Shown: positions 7,857 to 16,064, numbered from the stretch's first letter. The stretch is DNA of 46,014 nucleotides from an uncultured Oscillospiraceae bacterium (GCA_949285275.1 CASEBP010000039.1:1-46014), one strand, 5' to 3'. The notes: a model not told the origin generated them from the sequence alone. Program-made: numbers and translations.

Positions 7857-8900
7857 TTACTTCATGAGGCCGATCGCCTGCGCGACCTTGAAAATCGAAT
7901 CCTGTGTCTCGGTCATCCGGGTGATGCTGTCCTCGACATTGAGCCATTCCACCGGCATGTTGATGGTGTTGTGGACATCGATGACCGACTGCACGTTGAC
8001 AGCCTCGCCGATAGCGGCATTGATCTTTTCCACCGTCGCCTCGTCGATTCCCTTCGGTCCAAGGATGTAGAAATCGGTGCCATACAGGCAGTCCTCATAG
8101 CCCAGCTCATAGAGCGACGGGATGTCGGGGAGGTTGGGATCGCGGTCGGGGCTGCCGGCGATGGTGGCCAGAATCTTCAGGTCGCCCGACTCGGTATAGG
8201 GCTTGGCATTCTTGCTGTTGAGGAAGCAGAAGGTCATATGACCGCCCTGCATTGCGGCCAGCTTCTCCTGGTCGGAGCCCGCCTCGATCATTTTGAAGTC
8301 AGCGCCGGTGTCATAGATCAGCATACCGGTCATGATATGGGACGAAGAGCCATTCTGGATGCCGGCCGTGATCTTGCCGGGGTTGGCCTTGGCATCGTTG
8401 ATCAGATCCTCCATCGTGTTGTAGGGGGAATCGGCCGCCACGACGACCGAATAGGAACCGCCGGCCGGCAGGTTGGAAATAACGGTGAAGTCCTCGAGCG
8501 GGTTCTTGTCATAAAGTCCGGTCGCGATGCTGACAAAAATACCGGAATGGTAGTAGAGCAGCGTCGTTGCGTCGGTGGGGGCGTTTCTGGTGTTCTCAAA
8601 CGCCACAACGCCCGAGCCGTCGGTCTGGTTGACCACGACGAAGTCGCTGGAGAAATCGCTCTGCAGTACACTGGCGAAGGCACGTGCGCTCAGATCGGTG
8701 GCGCCGCCGGCAGCAGCCGGGACAAGCAGCTGGACCGTCGAAGTCGGCCAGTCGGACTCAGCGGGTTGAGCCTCAGCCTCGGATCCGCCCGAAGCCGCAG
8801 GTGCAGCCGGCGCGGACGAAGAACTCGTCTGCGAAGAGCCGCAGCCCACCAGAGCAAGCAGCAGGCACAGGACCAACACGAATGCGGTACACTTTTTCAT
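7857..8900 (-). CDS. tctC: Tripartite tricarboxylate transporter substrate-binding lipoprotein (Bug/TctC family)
   Basis: 347 residues. A lipoprotein signal peptide ends in the lipobox LVGC (Cys about residue 20), followed by a Ser/Ala/Pro-rich linker (about 21-48). The two-lobed Bug domain begins at WPTSTVQLLVPAAAGGATDLSARAFA, the family region that binds the carboxylate of the ligand. The ATG at 8900 is chosen. A further in-frame ATG at 8918 lies within the AAGGAGAG ribosome site and is unlikely to be used. It is first of the three transporter genes, 67 bases after the D-threonine aldolase-like gene with no terminator between. Confidence 0.92.
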   Translation of the reverse strand: MKKCTAFVLVLCLLLALVGCGSSQTSSSSAPAAPAASGGSEAEAQPAESDWPTSTVQLLVPAAAGGATDLSARAFASVLQSDFSSDFVVVNQTDGSGVVAFENTRNAPTDATTLLYYHSGIFVSIATGLYDKNPLEDFTVISNLPAGGSYSVVVAADSPYNTMEDLINDAKANPGKITAGIQNGSSSHIMTGMLIYDTGADFKMIEAGSDQEKLAAMQGGHMTFCFLNSKNAKPYTESGDLKILATIAGSPDRDPNLPDIPSLYELGYEDCLYGTDFYILGPKGIDEATVEKINAAIGEAVNVQSVIDVHNTINMPVEWLNVEDSITRMTETQDSIFKVAQAIGLMK

Positions 8901-8967
8901 AGGGACACTCTCCTTCACGATTCACTGATATTCTTTCCTTTGCCGGAGCAAAGGTCCTTCGACGATG

Positions 8968-10071
8968 TCAAACCGACCGGCCGCGGGCGACAACTGGCGT
9001 CCGGGTGTAGGACCCATCCCGCTCACGGATGTAGATTTCGTTGAGCAGGTTGACACAGGTGCAGATATGATTGGGGATAATTGAGAGAACCTGCCCGACA
9101 TGCAGTCCCGTCTCGCCGTCGCAGATGATCATGCCGTGCTCCTCGTTCATCCGCTCGAGGATCAGATCGTCCCGCCCGACGATCCGCCCGTACCCGTTGA
9201 GGTACATCGGTTCGGCGTGCAGCTTGGAATCTCCCGCCAGCACCTTAGTACCGGCATCAATGACGGCGCGGTTCTTCTCGGGGGTGCTGACCACCGTCAC
9301 CTTAATGACTCCGCAGCATTCCTGAGCAGACGCAGCCTGTTGAACGATCCGCTGGGCATCCTGGAAAACATAGGTGCCGGGACGGATCTCGGTCACTCCT
9401 TCGACCGCCGCCACATAAGGGGCAGTGGGAGTTGATCCGGCGCTGACATCCCGGATCGGAACGCCGGCTTCCCGCAGCGCCTGAGCCGTCTCCACCAGCA
9501 GCTCTCCTTCCTCCCGACCGGCCGCCTTGGGATCAAGGGTCGGCTTCTCCTGATAGATCATTGCCTTATAGGTGAAGATCCCGCTCAGGTTGATGTGAGG
9601 CAGTGCGGCGATCCGCTTGCCCAGTTCGACCGCCTCGGAGCGGATGACGCCGGTGCGGTGTGCGCCGGTATCGATCTCCAGCCGGACCTCGGCAGTGATT
9701 CCCCTGCGCTGTGCCGCCTGGGAGATTGCGCTGGCGCCCTCCATACTGTCGACACCGCAGATCATCCGGATCCGCTCGCTCAGATCGAGAAAGCGCTCGA
9801 CCTTCTGTTCTCCGATGACGGGATAGGCCATGAAGATATCATCAAAGCCGTGATCCGCCATGACCTCCGCTTCGCCCAGTTTCGCACAGGTGAGGCCGAC
9901 CGCACCGTACTCGATCTGGAGCCGTGCCAGACGGGGGATCTTGTGGGTCTTGATGTGCGGCCGCAGCGCGCAGCCGTTCTGATCCGCATATCCCTGGAAC
10001 TTCCTCATATTGTGTTCGATGACCGACAGATCTGCGATAAGCGCCGGGGTCTGAATTTCTGAATACTCCAT
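8968..10071 (-). CDS. D-threonine aldolase / D-serine dehydratase-like PLP enzyme
   Basis: 367 residues. It has an N-terminal alanine-racemase-type PLP barrel with the signature RPHIKTHK (Lys41 the probable PLP lysine), and a C-terminal D-serine dehydratase-like domain with the metal pair His335/Cys337 in PNHICTC. Known members split D-threonine into glycine and acetaldehyde, or deaminate D-serine to pyruvate via 2-aminoacrylate. I cannot decide between them from sequence. A RidA protein in the divergent operon, which removes 2-aminoacrylate, slightly favours the dehydratase. The ATG at 10071 is preferred because longer reading frames upstream run through the promoter. It heads a minus-strand operon with tctCBA, behind a perfect sigma-54 promoter. 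Confidence 0.88.
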   Translation of the reverse strand: MEYSEIQTPALIADLSVIEHNMRKFQGYADQNGCALRPHIKTHKIPRLARLQIEYGAVGLTCAKLGEAEVMADHGFDDIFMAYPVIGEQKVERFLDLSERIRMICGVDSMEGASAISQAAQRRGITAEVRLEIDTGAHRTGVIRSEAVELGKRIAALPHINLSGIFTYKAMIYQEKPTLDPKAAGREEGELLVETAQALREAGVPIRDVSAGSTPTAPYVAAVEGVTEIRPGTYVFQDAQRIVQQAASAQECCGVIKVTVVSTPEKNRAVIDAGTKVLAGDSKLHAEPMYLNGYGRIVGRDDLILERMNEEHGMIICDGETGLHVGQVLSIIPNHICTCVNLLNEIYIRERDGSYTRTPVVARGRSV

Positions 10072-10166
10072 ATTTCCTGACCATCTCCTCTGTCTGTTGT
10101 TGCGCCGGATCCGATTGGAAACGGCTGTCCGAATTGGTGCTTTCGTACATTTCACGTCCATTTTTG

Positions 10167-10182
10167 AGCAATTCCTGTGCCA
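10167..10182 (-). promoter_or_regulatory. Sigma-54 promoter of the aldolase-tctCBA operon
   Basis: On the minus strand TGGCAC-AGGAA-TTGCT, with GG (10181-10180) and GC (10169-10168) separated by exactly 10 bases. It matches the -24/-12 consensus TGGCAC-N5-TTGCW throughout. The predicted transcription start is near 10156, about 85 bases before the ATG at 10071. Confidence 0.85.
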
Positions 10183-10286
10183 AATCCCCATAATCCGCCT
10201 GTACAGCCTCTTACTGCCGCCGTAATCGACGTCTTGCGCCTCCCCTGCTCTGGTCGTATAATGAGGTGGGCGTTTCGATTTGCGAC

Positions 10287-10330
10287 GCTTCGTTTCAAAT
10301 TGAATAATTCGTGCTATTTTGAAACAAAGC
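10287..10330. promoter_or_regulatory. Inverted-repeat activator site between divergent sigma-54 promoters
   Basis: Left arm GCTTCGTTTCAAA (10287-10299) and right arm TTTGAAACAAAGC (10318-10330) are inverted repeats matching at 12 of 13 positions, with an 18-base AT-rich spacer. The centre lies about 126 bases from the -24 of the minus promoter and about 107 from that of the plus promoter, the usual distance for upstream activating sequences of sigma-54 activators. The likely ligand is the activator encoded at 11642 (inference). Confidence 0.7.
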
Positions 10331-10415
10331 AGTTGCGGATGCTCCGGCCACTTCCCCGTACGCCGGTCCTCCCCGCTTTGCCGCGGTCGGGTACGCGCCT
10401 CCCCCGGAGGCTTCA

Positions 10416-10431
10416 TGGCATGTTTTTTGCT
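10416..10431 (+). promoter_or_regulatory. Sigma-54 promoter of the amidohydrolase-activator-ridA operon
   Basis: TGGCAT-GTTTT-TTGCT, with GG (10417-10418) and GC (10429-10430) separated by exactly 10 bases. There is one mismatch to consensus (T for C at the end of the -24 element). Transcription would start near 10442, about 50 bases before the ATG at 10493. Confidence 0.8.
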
Positions 10432-10492
10432 TTCCAATGATCATGGTGCTTTCGTCGGCTGGAACCACATTTTCTTGGGAGGTAAATGAACC

Positions 10493-11596
10493 ATGCATTT
10501 TCCGCAAAAAGTAAACGCCTATGATCCGCAGAACCGACGCTTTATCGGCGGGGTGCTGACGCAGGAGGAGGGCCGGGTTGTCTTTTGCCAGCAGCAGGAT
10601 CATCCGGCCGACACCGATCTGTACATCGCCCCCGGCTTCGTCGATATGCATGTCCATCTCTTTGACGGCTATGGCATCTTTGGGATGCATGCGTCCAAAT
10701 TTGGCCACGCATGGGGGGTCCATGTCATGTCGGACGCCGGATCCTGCGGAATCGACAACATCGACGCCTTCTGCCGGTACGTCCTGCCCACCTACCAGGG
10801 GATCATCATCCCCAAGCTGTGGATGAACGTCTGCCGGTTCGGCCTGCCCAGCAATCACGAGTGCATCGATTTTTCGATGCTCGCCCCGCAGGAGACTGCA
10901 TCGACGGCCCTCCAGTACCCTGGCCTGGTGGTAGGCATCAAGGTGCGCCTCAACTGCGATATCCCCGAAAAGGACTGCCTGGTTCCGCTCGAGCGGGCGC
11001 TGGAAGCCGCCGAGCTGGCCAATATGCCGCTGATGGTCCATATCAGCCAGGGTCCTCCCGCCGGCCGGGATATTCTGCCCCGCCTGCGTAAGGGGGATGT
11101 CGTCACCCATATCTTTAACGGGAAGCCCGGCAGCCCCTGGACCGAGGACGGTGCTCCCATTCCCGAGCTGCTCGATGCTCAGGAGCGCGGCGTTCTCTTC
11201 GACGTGGCGCACGGCTACTCCAGCTTCAACTTCCAGACCTGTACCCGGGCGATCGCCCACGGCTTTACCGATGTCAGCGTCAGCACCGACATGCACAAGC
11301 GCTGCCTGCTCGGCAAGCCCTTCACCTTTACCGATGTAATGACCAAGGTTCACGCCTGCGGCCTGTCGCTTGAGAAGATTCTCTATGGCGTCACTCGCAA
11401 GCCGGCTGAGATGCTGGGGATGTACGATTGGGCGACGCTGGAGAACATGAAGGAAAATGCCACCATCTTCTCCTACGCCGACAATACGGCGGGCCGGGAG
11501 TTCTTCGACGCCTTCGGCAACAGCGCCATCCCCGAAAAGGTCTTCACTCCCAAAGCGGTGATCGTCAACGGAAGGTGGAATGAGCTGACAAACTGA
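10493..11596 (+). CDS. COG3964-type amidohydrolase, putative N-acyl amino acid or acyl-hydroxyacid hydrolase
   Basis: 367 residues of the amidohydrolase superfamily, often mislabelled dihydroorotase. The binuclear metal site is complete: His53 and His55 (DMHVH), Lys150 (GIKVRLN, the carbamylated lysine), His183 (MVHIS), His206 (VTHIFNG) and catalytic Asp266 (STDMH). Characterised COG3964 members remove acetyl groups from acetyl-(R)-mandelate and N-acetyl-D-amino acids. A similar deacylation here would release a substrate for the divergently encoded PLP enzyme (inference). The ATG at 10493 has GGGAGG upstream. It is first gene of the plus-strand sigma-54 operon. Confidence 0.85.
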   Translation: MHFPQKVNAYDPQNRRFIGGVLTQEEGRVVFCQQQDHPADTDLYIAPGFVDMHVHLFDGYGIFGMHASKFGHAWGVHVMSDAGSCGIDNIDAFCRYVLPTYQGIIIPKLWMNVCRFGLPSNHECIDFSMLAPQETASTALQYPGLVVGIKVRLNCDIPEKDCLVPLERALEAAELANMPLMVHISQGPPAGRDILPRLRKGDVVTHIFNGKPGSPWTEDGAPIPELLDAQERGVLFDVAHGYSSFNFQTCTRAIAHGFTDVSVSTDMHKRCLLGKPFTFTDVMTKVHACGLSLEKILYGVTRKPAEMLGMYDWATLENMKENATIFSYADNTAGREFFDAFGNSAIPEKVFTPKAVIVNGRWNELTN

Positions 11597-11641
11597 CGCC
11601 GGCCTTGCCCATCGGGGAGGCTGGGCGAAGGGAGGCTTCCC

Positions 11642-13630
11642 ATGATCAAAATCACGCTGGTTAACCTCAAAGGACCGCTCAAACAGGCCTTCTGCGAGGT
11701 ATTCGAGAGTCACAGTATGCCCAAGGAGGAGATCTGGGCCAATCGTGAATCCTTTGAGCTGGAATCGCTGGTGGCCGACGTTGAGGACCCCGATTTCTGG
11801 AAAACGGTTCAGAGCGACTGCTTCATCTCACGGGGGTATTCCTATCTGTGCTTGTCCAACATGCACCTCGATATCCCGGTGGTCGAGCCCCCTTTTTTCA
11901 TCTTCGACGCCATCAATGCGATGCAGGAATGCAAGCGGCTATACCCGGATAAGAAGATCGCGATGATTGCCAGCCGGCGTTCGCTGTTTGGCACCCAGGA
12001 CGTCGCCCGGCTGCTCGGACTGGACATCCACTTCTACTATGTCCCTATCCAGGCACACCTGGTGGAATCGGAAAAATGTATCCGGCGCGCCATCGCCGAC
12101 GGATGCGAGGTCATCGTCGCCGGCGCGCAGATCATCGAACAGGTTCCTTTCTCTCCCGACCTCAAGTGTGTCATTATCACCGTCTGTGAGGAGTCGGTCT
12201 ATAACGCGCTGACCGAAGCCAAGCGGCTGGCGATCATCTACCGCCATGAACGCGAGCAGAGTCAGAACATCCAGACTATCCTCGATGCGGTCCATGACGG
12301 AATTCTTGCCGTCAACCAGGAGCATCGGGTCCTGATCTGCAATCAGATTGCGGCCCAGCACTTGGGATTGAAGAAGGAATCTCTCGCCGGGCAGGACATC
12401 CGGGATCTGTCCCGTATTCAGCCCTTTGCCGAGCTGCTCAGCAGCGGTACCGCCGCCTCCGGCAGTCTGCTGGACTTCCGCGGCAAGACCTTCGCGGTCA
12501 ATAAGGCTGATTCGGTTCTCGACGGGCGGTGCATCGGCTCCATTCTCACCTTCCGGGACATCACCGAGGTCCAGGAACTGGAGCGAAAGATCCGCAACAA
12601 GATCAAACAGGAGGGCCATCTGGCCAAACACACCTTTGACGACATTATCGGAAACAGCCCCGCGCTTCGGGACGCCGTACACAAAGCCAGGGAGTTCGCC
12701 CATTCGGAATCGAACCTGCTGATCGTCGGGGAAACGGGGGTAGGCAAGGAGATCTTCGCCCAGAGCATCCACAACGACAGCGCCCGGCGCAATGGCGCCT
12801 TTGTGGCTGTCAACTGCGCCGCGCTGGCTGAAAACCTGCTGGAGAGCGAACTGTTCGGCTATGTCGACGGCGCCTTCACCGGTGCAGTCAAGGGCGGACA
12901 TCCCGGGCTTTTCGAACTGGCGCAGGGCGGAACCATCTTCCTTGACGAGATCTCGGAGATCTCCCCCAACCTCCAGGCCAAGCTGCTGCGGGTTCTGCAG
13001 GAACGGGAGGTCCGGCGGGTCGGCTCAAACTATGTGATTCCGGTCAACATCCGGGTCATCTGCGCCACCAACCGGGATCTGCTGCAGGAGGTACAGGAAA
13101 AGCGGTTCCGCAACGACCTGTACTACCGTCTCAACGTCCTGCAGCTCTTTATTCCGCCGCTGCGGCAGCGCGGGGAGGACTGCATCCTGCTGATGGAACA
13201 TGCGATTCAGCAGCAGTGTTTGCAGCTGGGCCGGGAACCGGTTCAACTGACCCCTGGGGCCTGCCGGCGGCTGCTCGCCTACCCGTGGCCCGGCAACGTC
13301 CGGGAGCTGGTCAATGCCTCCGAACGGATCTGTGTGCTGGAGAAGGGCCCTGAGATCGGAGAGGAAAAACTCGACGACATTCTCCGGGACCACCCGCTTG
13401 CCCACCCGGACAGCCTGTCGCAGCCTGACAGTTCCTGTGACGTACAGCCCGACAGCCCCCCCAGCCTTCAACCGGAGCGGCAGCGGATTGAAATCGCGCT
13501 GCGCCTGTCGGGAAACAACCGTGAAAAAGCCGCACAGATGCTGGGAATCAGCCGCAGTACCCTGTGGCGGAAAATCCGGCACTATCGGCTGGAATTCATT
13601 GAAAAAAGGAGCGTTTCAGATGAAGATTGA
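11642..13630 (+). CDS. Sigma-54-dependent transcriptional activator, PrpR-N type
   Basis: A 662-residue enhancer-binding protein. It has an N-terminal PrpR-like sensor domain (about 40-200; FFIFDAINAMQE, VIVAGAQIIEQV) and a PAS domain (about 208-320; ILDAVHDGILAVNQEHRVL). The AAA+ domain (about 335-560) has Walker A GETGVGKE (about 362), the sigma-54 contact loop GAFTGA (about 410) and FLDEISE. A Fis-type helix-turn-helix closes it (ALRLSGNNREKAAQMLGISRSTLWRKI). The ATG follows GGGAGG. It sits between the amidohydrolase and ridA, downstream of one of two sigma-54 promoters that it probably controls. A positive feedback loop is therefore likely. The effector is probably the pathway substrate or intermediate. 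Confidence 0.95.
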   Translation: MIKITLVNLKGPLKQAFCEVFESHSMPKEEIWANRESFELESLVADVEDPDFWKTVQSDCFISRGYSYLCLSNMHLDIPVVEPPFFIFDAINAMQECKRLYPDKKIAMIASRRSLFGTQDVARLLGLDIHFYYVPIQAHLVESEKCIRRAIADGCEVIVAGAQIIEQVPFSPDLKCVIITVCEESVYNALTEAKRLAIIYRHEREQSQNIQTILDAVHDGILAVNQEHRVLICNQIAAQHLGLKKESLAGQDIRDLSRIQPFAELLSSGTAASGSLLDFRGKTFAVNKADSVLDGRCIGSILTFRDITEVQELERKIRNKIKQEGHLAKHTFDDIIGNSPALRDAVHKAREFAHSESNLLIVGETGVGKEIFAQSIHNDSARRNGAFVAVNCAALAENLLESELFGYVDGAFTGAVKGGHPGLFELAQGGTIFLDEISEISPNLQAKLLRVLQEREVRRVGSNYVIPVNIRVICATNRDLLQEVQEKRFRNDLYYRLNVLQLFIPPLRQRGEDCILLMEHAIQQQCLQLGREPVQLTPGACRRLLAYPWPGNVRELVNASERICVLEKGPEIGEEKLDDILRDHPLAHPDSLSQPDSSCDVQPDSPPSLQPERQRIEIALRLSGNNREKAAQMLGISRSTLWRKIRHYRLEFIEKRSVSDED

Positions 13631-14081
13631 ACAACGGATTGAAGAACTCGGCTATCAGCTTCCGCCGGTGTCGGTTCCCGCCCATCCCTACCGCCCCGTC
13701 GTGGTCTTCAACCGGACCGCCTACATCAGCGGCCAGGTCGCCAAGCAGAACGGCGCGGTCATGATGTCGGGCCGGGTTCCCGATGAGATCTCGGTTGAGG
13801 AGGCACAGAAGTGTGCCGTCCAGTCGACACTGCAGGCGCTGGCCTACCTCAAGCAGGAAATCGGCGATCTGGATCGGGTCGAGCGGTTTTTGAAGGTGAC
13901 CGGCTTTGTCTATTCCCAGCCCGGCTTCGGCGAGCAGCCGCAGGTCATCAACGCCTGCTCACGGCTGCTGCAGGAGATCTTCGGCGAAGCGGGCCAACAC
14001 GCCCGTTCGGCGATCGGGATGGCGGCACTGCCGACCAGCACTCCGGTGGAAATCGAAATGATCGTCGCGCTGCGCGACTGA
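13620..14081 (+). CDS. RidA/YjgF-family enamine/imine deaminase
   Basis: 153 residues. The YjgF fold is recognisable from NRTAYISGQVAKQNG through the C-terminal HARSAIGMAALPTSTPVEIEM, which holds the conserved arginine and the EIE segment of active RidA proteins. RidA hydrolyses 2-aminoacrylate and related imines released by PLP enzymes. The ATG at 13620 overlaps the activator gene by 11 bases and uses an AGGAG site inside it. Its place in this operon suggests it clears the reactive product of the D-threonine aldolase/D-serine dehydratase-like enzyme. A bidirectional terminator follows. Confidence 0.92.
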   Translation: MKIEQRIEELGYQLPPVSVPAHPYRPVVVFNRTAYISGQVAKQNGAVMMSGRVPDEISVEEAQKCAVQSTLQALAYLKQEIGDLDRVERFLKVTGFVYSQPGFGEQPQVINACSRLLQEIFGEAGQHARSAIGMAALPTSTPVEIEMIVALRD

Positions 14082-14090
14082 TAACAAAAA

Positions 14091-14121
14091 AACAGAGGCC
14101 TTTACGGCCTCTGTTTTTTAT
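14091..14121. terminator. Bidirectional rho-independent terminator
   Basis: Stem AACAGAGGCC / GGCCTCTGTT with loop TTTAC, preceded by A-run and followed by TTTT. It ends ridA (plus) and the NhaC-type gene (minus). Confidence 0.9.
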
Positions 14122-14138
14122 TGTCCAGATGAGGCGAA

Positions 14139-15665
14139 TCAGTTGTCCTTTTCCCCGCCGAATGCGCGGTGCAGCGCCACCATGATGCCAATAAGCAGCA
14201 GGAAGGAGGTGCCCAGGGTCAGCAGCAGGTTTCCGTTGGTAAAGCCCGCAACCAGGTACCCGAAGAAGCAGCAGAACGCCACCACAATACAGTAGGGCAG
14301 CTGGGTCGAAACATGCTCGATATGGTCGCAGCCGGCACCAGCCGAAGCCATGATGGTGGTATCGGAGATCGGCGAGCAGTGGTCACCGAAGACCGAGCCA
14401 GCCAGCGAAGCGGCAAGCGCGGGAACGATCAGCGCGGGGGCGACCGTCTCACAGATGGCGAAGACGATCGGGATCAGAATGCCAAAGGTGCCCCAGGAGG
14501 TACCCATCGAGAAGGAGAGGCCGGCCGCGATCAGGAAGGTCACGGCGGGCAGGACCTGCACGGGAATATTGCTGCTCTGCACCACCTGGCTGACAAAGTC
14601 GCCCGTCATCAGCAGATCACGGCAGACCCCCGAGATAGTCCAGGCCAGCACCAGGATGATATCAGCGGGAACCATCGACTTGATGCCCTCGGTAATCCCG
14701 TTCATGAATTCCCGTGCGGTCATCAGCTGGCGGGGCACAAACTGCACAAAGGCGAAGACCAGCGCCACAAAGGAACCAATGACCAGCGCCGGACCGGACG
14801 AGCAGTTGCCAAACGCTTCAGCCAGCGTCATACCGCCCGCAAAGTAGCCGCCATTTTCCAGCATGGCCAGCGCCGACACCACAATCAGCACGATAACCGG
14901 CAGGATCAGATCCCAGACACTGCCGCGGTCCGAAACCTCCAGTTTGGTCTCGCTGCTCACATCCACCGCACCGAGGTCTCCCTTTTTGGCACGGGCTTCA
15001 GCGCGGGCCATCGGCCCAAAGTCCACATTGGTCAGCGAAAGCAGTATAATCAGCACAATGGACAGCAGCGCATAGAGGTTATAAGGGACGGTCGCGACCA
15101 TCGCATGGATACCGCTGTCAAACAGATGGCTGTCCTCGGGCAGCGACGAGATAACCGCCGCACCCCAGCTCGAGATCGGCGCAATGATACAGATCGGGGC
15201 AGCGGTGGCATCGATCAGATAGGCCAGCTTGGCCCGCGAAATAGCGTACCGGTCGGTGACCGGCTTCATGACGGTACCAACGGTCAGGCAGTTGCAGTAG
15301 TCGTCGATGAAGATCAGCGCGCCGAGCCCGCCGGTAGCCAGCATCGCGCTGCCCCGGCTTTTAAGCTTGCGGTTCATCAGAGCACCGTACGCCTTTGACC
15401 CGCCGGCGCGGGTGATCAGCTCGACCAGGGCGCCGACCAGCGCCAGGAAGAGGATGATGTTCAGATCAAACCGGCTTCCCATCAGGTCAAAGGTATTTTT
15501 CAGGGTATCGACGACCAGATTCTGACCCATCGCAGCGGTATAGATCAGGGTTCCGGACAGGATACCGATCATCAGCGAGGAAATAACCTCCTTGGTGATC
15601 AGCGCCAGTCCGATGGCGATGATGGGGGGCAGGATCGAAAGCCAGCCCACATTGACAGCTTCCAT
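14139..15665 (-). CDS. NhaC-family transporter under lysine riboswitch, probable lysine transporter
   Basis: 508 residues with about 11-12 membrane segments and NhaC-superfamily motifs (GALIFIDDYCNCLTVGTVMKPV, APISSWGAAV, FGDHCSPISDTTIMASAG). Sequence alone would say Na+/H+ antiporter. The gene lies directly behind a lysine riboswitch, and NhaC-type proteins under such control have been proposed as lysine transporters, so lysine import is the better reading. The ATG at 15665 is chosen because AGGAAGG lies 7 bases upstream. An in-frame ATG 30 bases earlier precedes this ribosome site. Single-gene operon. Confidence 0.88.
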   Translation of the reverse strand: MEAVNVGWLSILPPIIAIGLALITKEVISSLMIGILSGTLIYTAAMGQNLVVDTLKNTFDLMGSRFDLNIILFLALVGALVELITRAGGSKAYGALMNRKLKSRGSAMLATGGLGALIFIDDYCNCLTVGTVMKPVTDRYAISRAKLAYLIDATAAPICIIAPISSWGAAVISSLPEDSHLFDSGIHAMVATVPYNLYALLSIVLIILLSLTNVDFGPMARAEARAKKGDLGAVDVSSETKLEVSDRGSVWDLILPVIVLIVVSALAMLENGGYFAGGMTLAEAFGNCSSGPALVIGSFVALVFAFVQFVPRQLMTAREFMNGITEGIKSMVPADIILVLAWTISGVCRDLLMTGDFVSQVVQSSNIPVQVLPAVTFLIAAGLSFSMGTSWGTFGILIPIVFAICETVAPALIVPALAASLAGSVFGDHCSPISDTTIMASAGAGCDHIEHVSTQLPYCIVVAFCCFFGYLVAGFTNGNLLLTLGTSFLLLIGIMVALHRAFGGEKDN

Positions 15666-15732
15666 AGTGATACCTTCCTTTTCTTTCTCATTCACGACAT
15701 TATCTCAACGGCGCCGTCCGGCGCCGGCCTGC

Positions 15733-15772
15733 AAAAAAAGAACCGCGGTGCGGCATTCCCGCGGCACCACGG
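15733..15772 (-). terminator. Riboswitch-associated rho-independent terminator
   Basis: On the minus strand the stem CCGTGGTGC / GCACCGCGG (one G-U pair) is followed by TTCTTTTTTT. It lies 34 bases after the lysine aptamer and upstream of the transporter ribosome site, so lysine binding probably controls termination. Confidence 0.75.
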
Positions 15773-15806
15773 CACAGCAGAGGGAACTTCCCCTCCGGCA
15801 ACAGGA

Positions 15807-15967
15807 ATGATAGCGCTTCACCTGATGTGACAGTCCGCCGCATCTTCTGCGGCGGCCCAGCCTGACGTTCCCCGGCAGGAAAACGCCCGCTTCGGCGGCG
15901 ACCCCTTTCCCTGCCCCGGCTGCCGCCTTGTTCGGACAGGTACTGTTGACCTCCGCGCCTCTACCAT
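15807..15967 (-). ncRNA. Lysine riboswitch (L-box) aptamer
   Basis: The conserved core of the lysine aptamer is present in order on the minus strand: AGAGGCGCGGAGGTCAACAG, then AAAGGGGTCGCCGCCGAAGC, GGCTGGGC, GGACTGTCACA and GCGCTATC. The closing P1 helix pairs ATGGTAG (15967-15961) with CTATCAT (15813-15807). The length of 161 bases is normal for the class. A terminator follows, indicating control by attenuation with lysine as the off signal. Confidence 0.93.
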
Positions 15968-15971
15968 GCTG

Positions 15972-16000
15972 GTTATAAATTGTACAAAGTTTCGTTGCAA
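15972..16000 (-). promoter_or_regulatory. Sigma-A promoter of the lysine riboswitch transcript
   Basis: On the minus strand TTGCAA (16000-15995), a 17-base spacer and TATAAC (15977-15972). Transcription would begin almost at the first base of the aptamer P1 helix. Confidence 0.7.
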
Positions 16001-16064
16001 TCTGCTGATTGTCCCGATCATAGCATACCCTTCCCGGGGTGTCAACCGTTTCGGGCGAAAAGAA

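Noticed and set aside
8937..8954. Small hairpin (CCTTTG...CAAAGG) between the PLP enzyme gene and tctC
   Set aside because: A 6-base stem without a T tract; not a terminator. The two genes are better seen as one operon.
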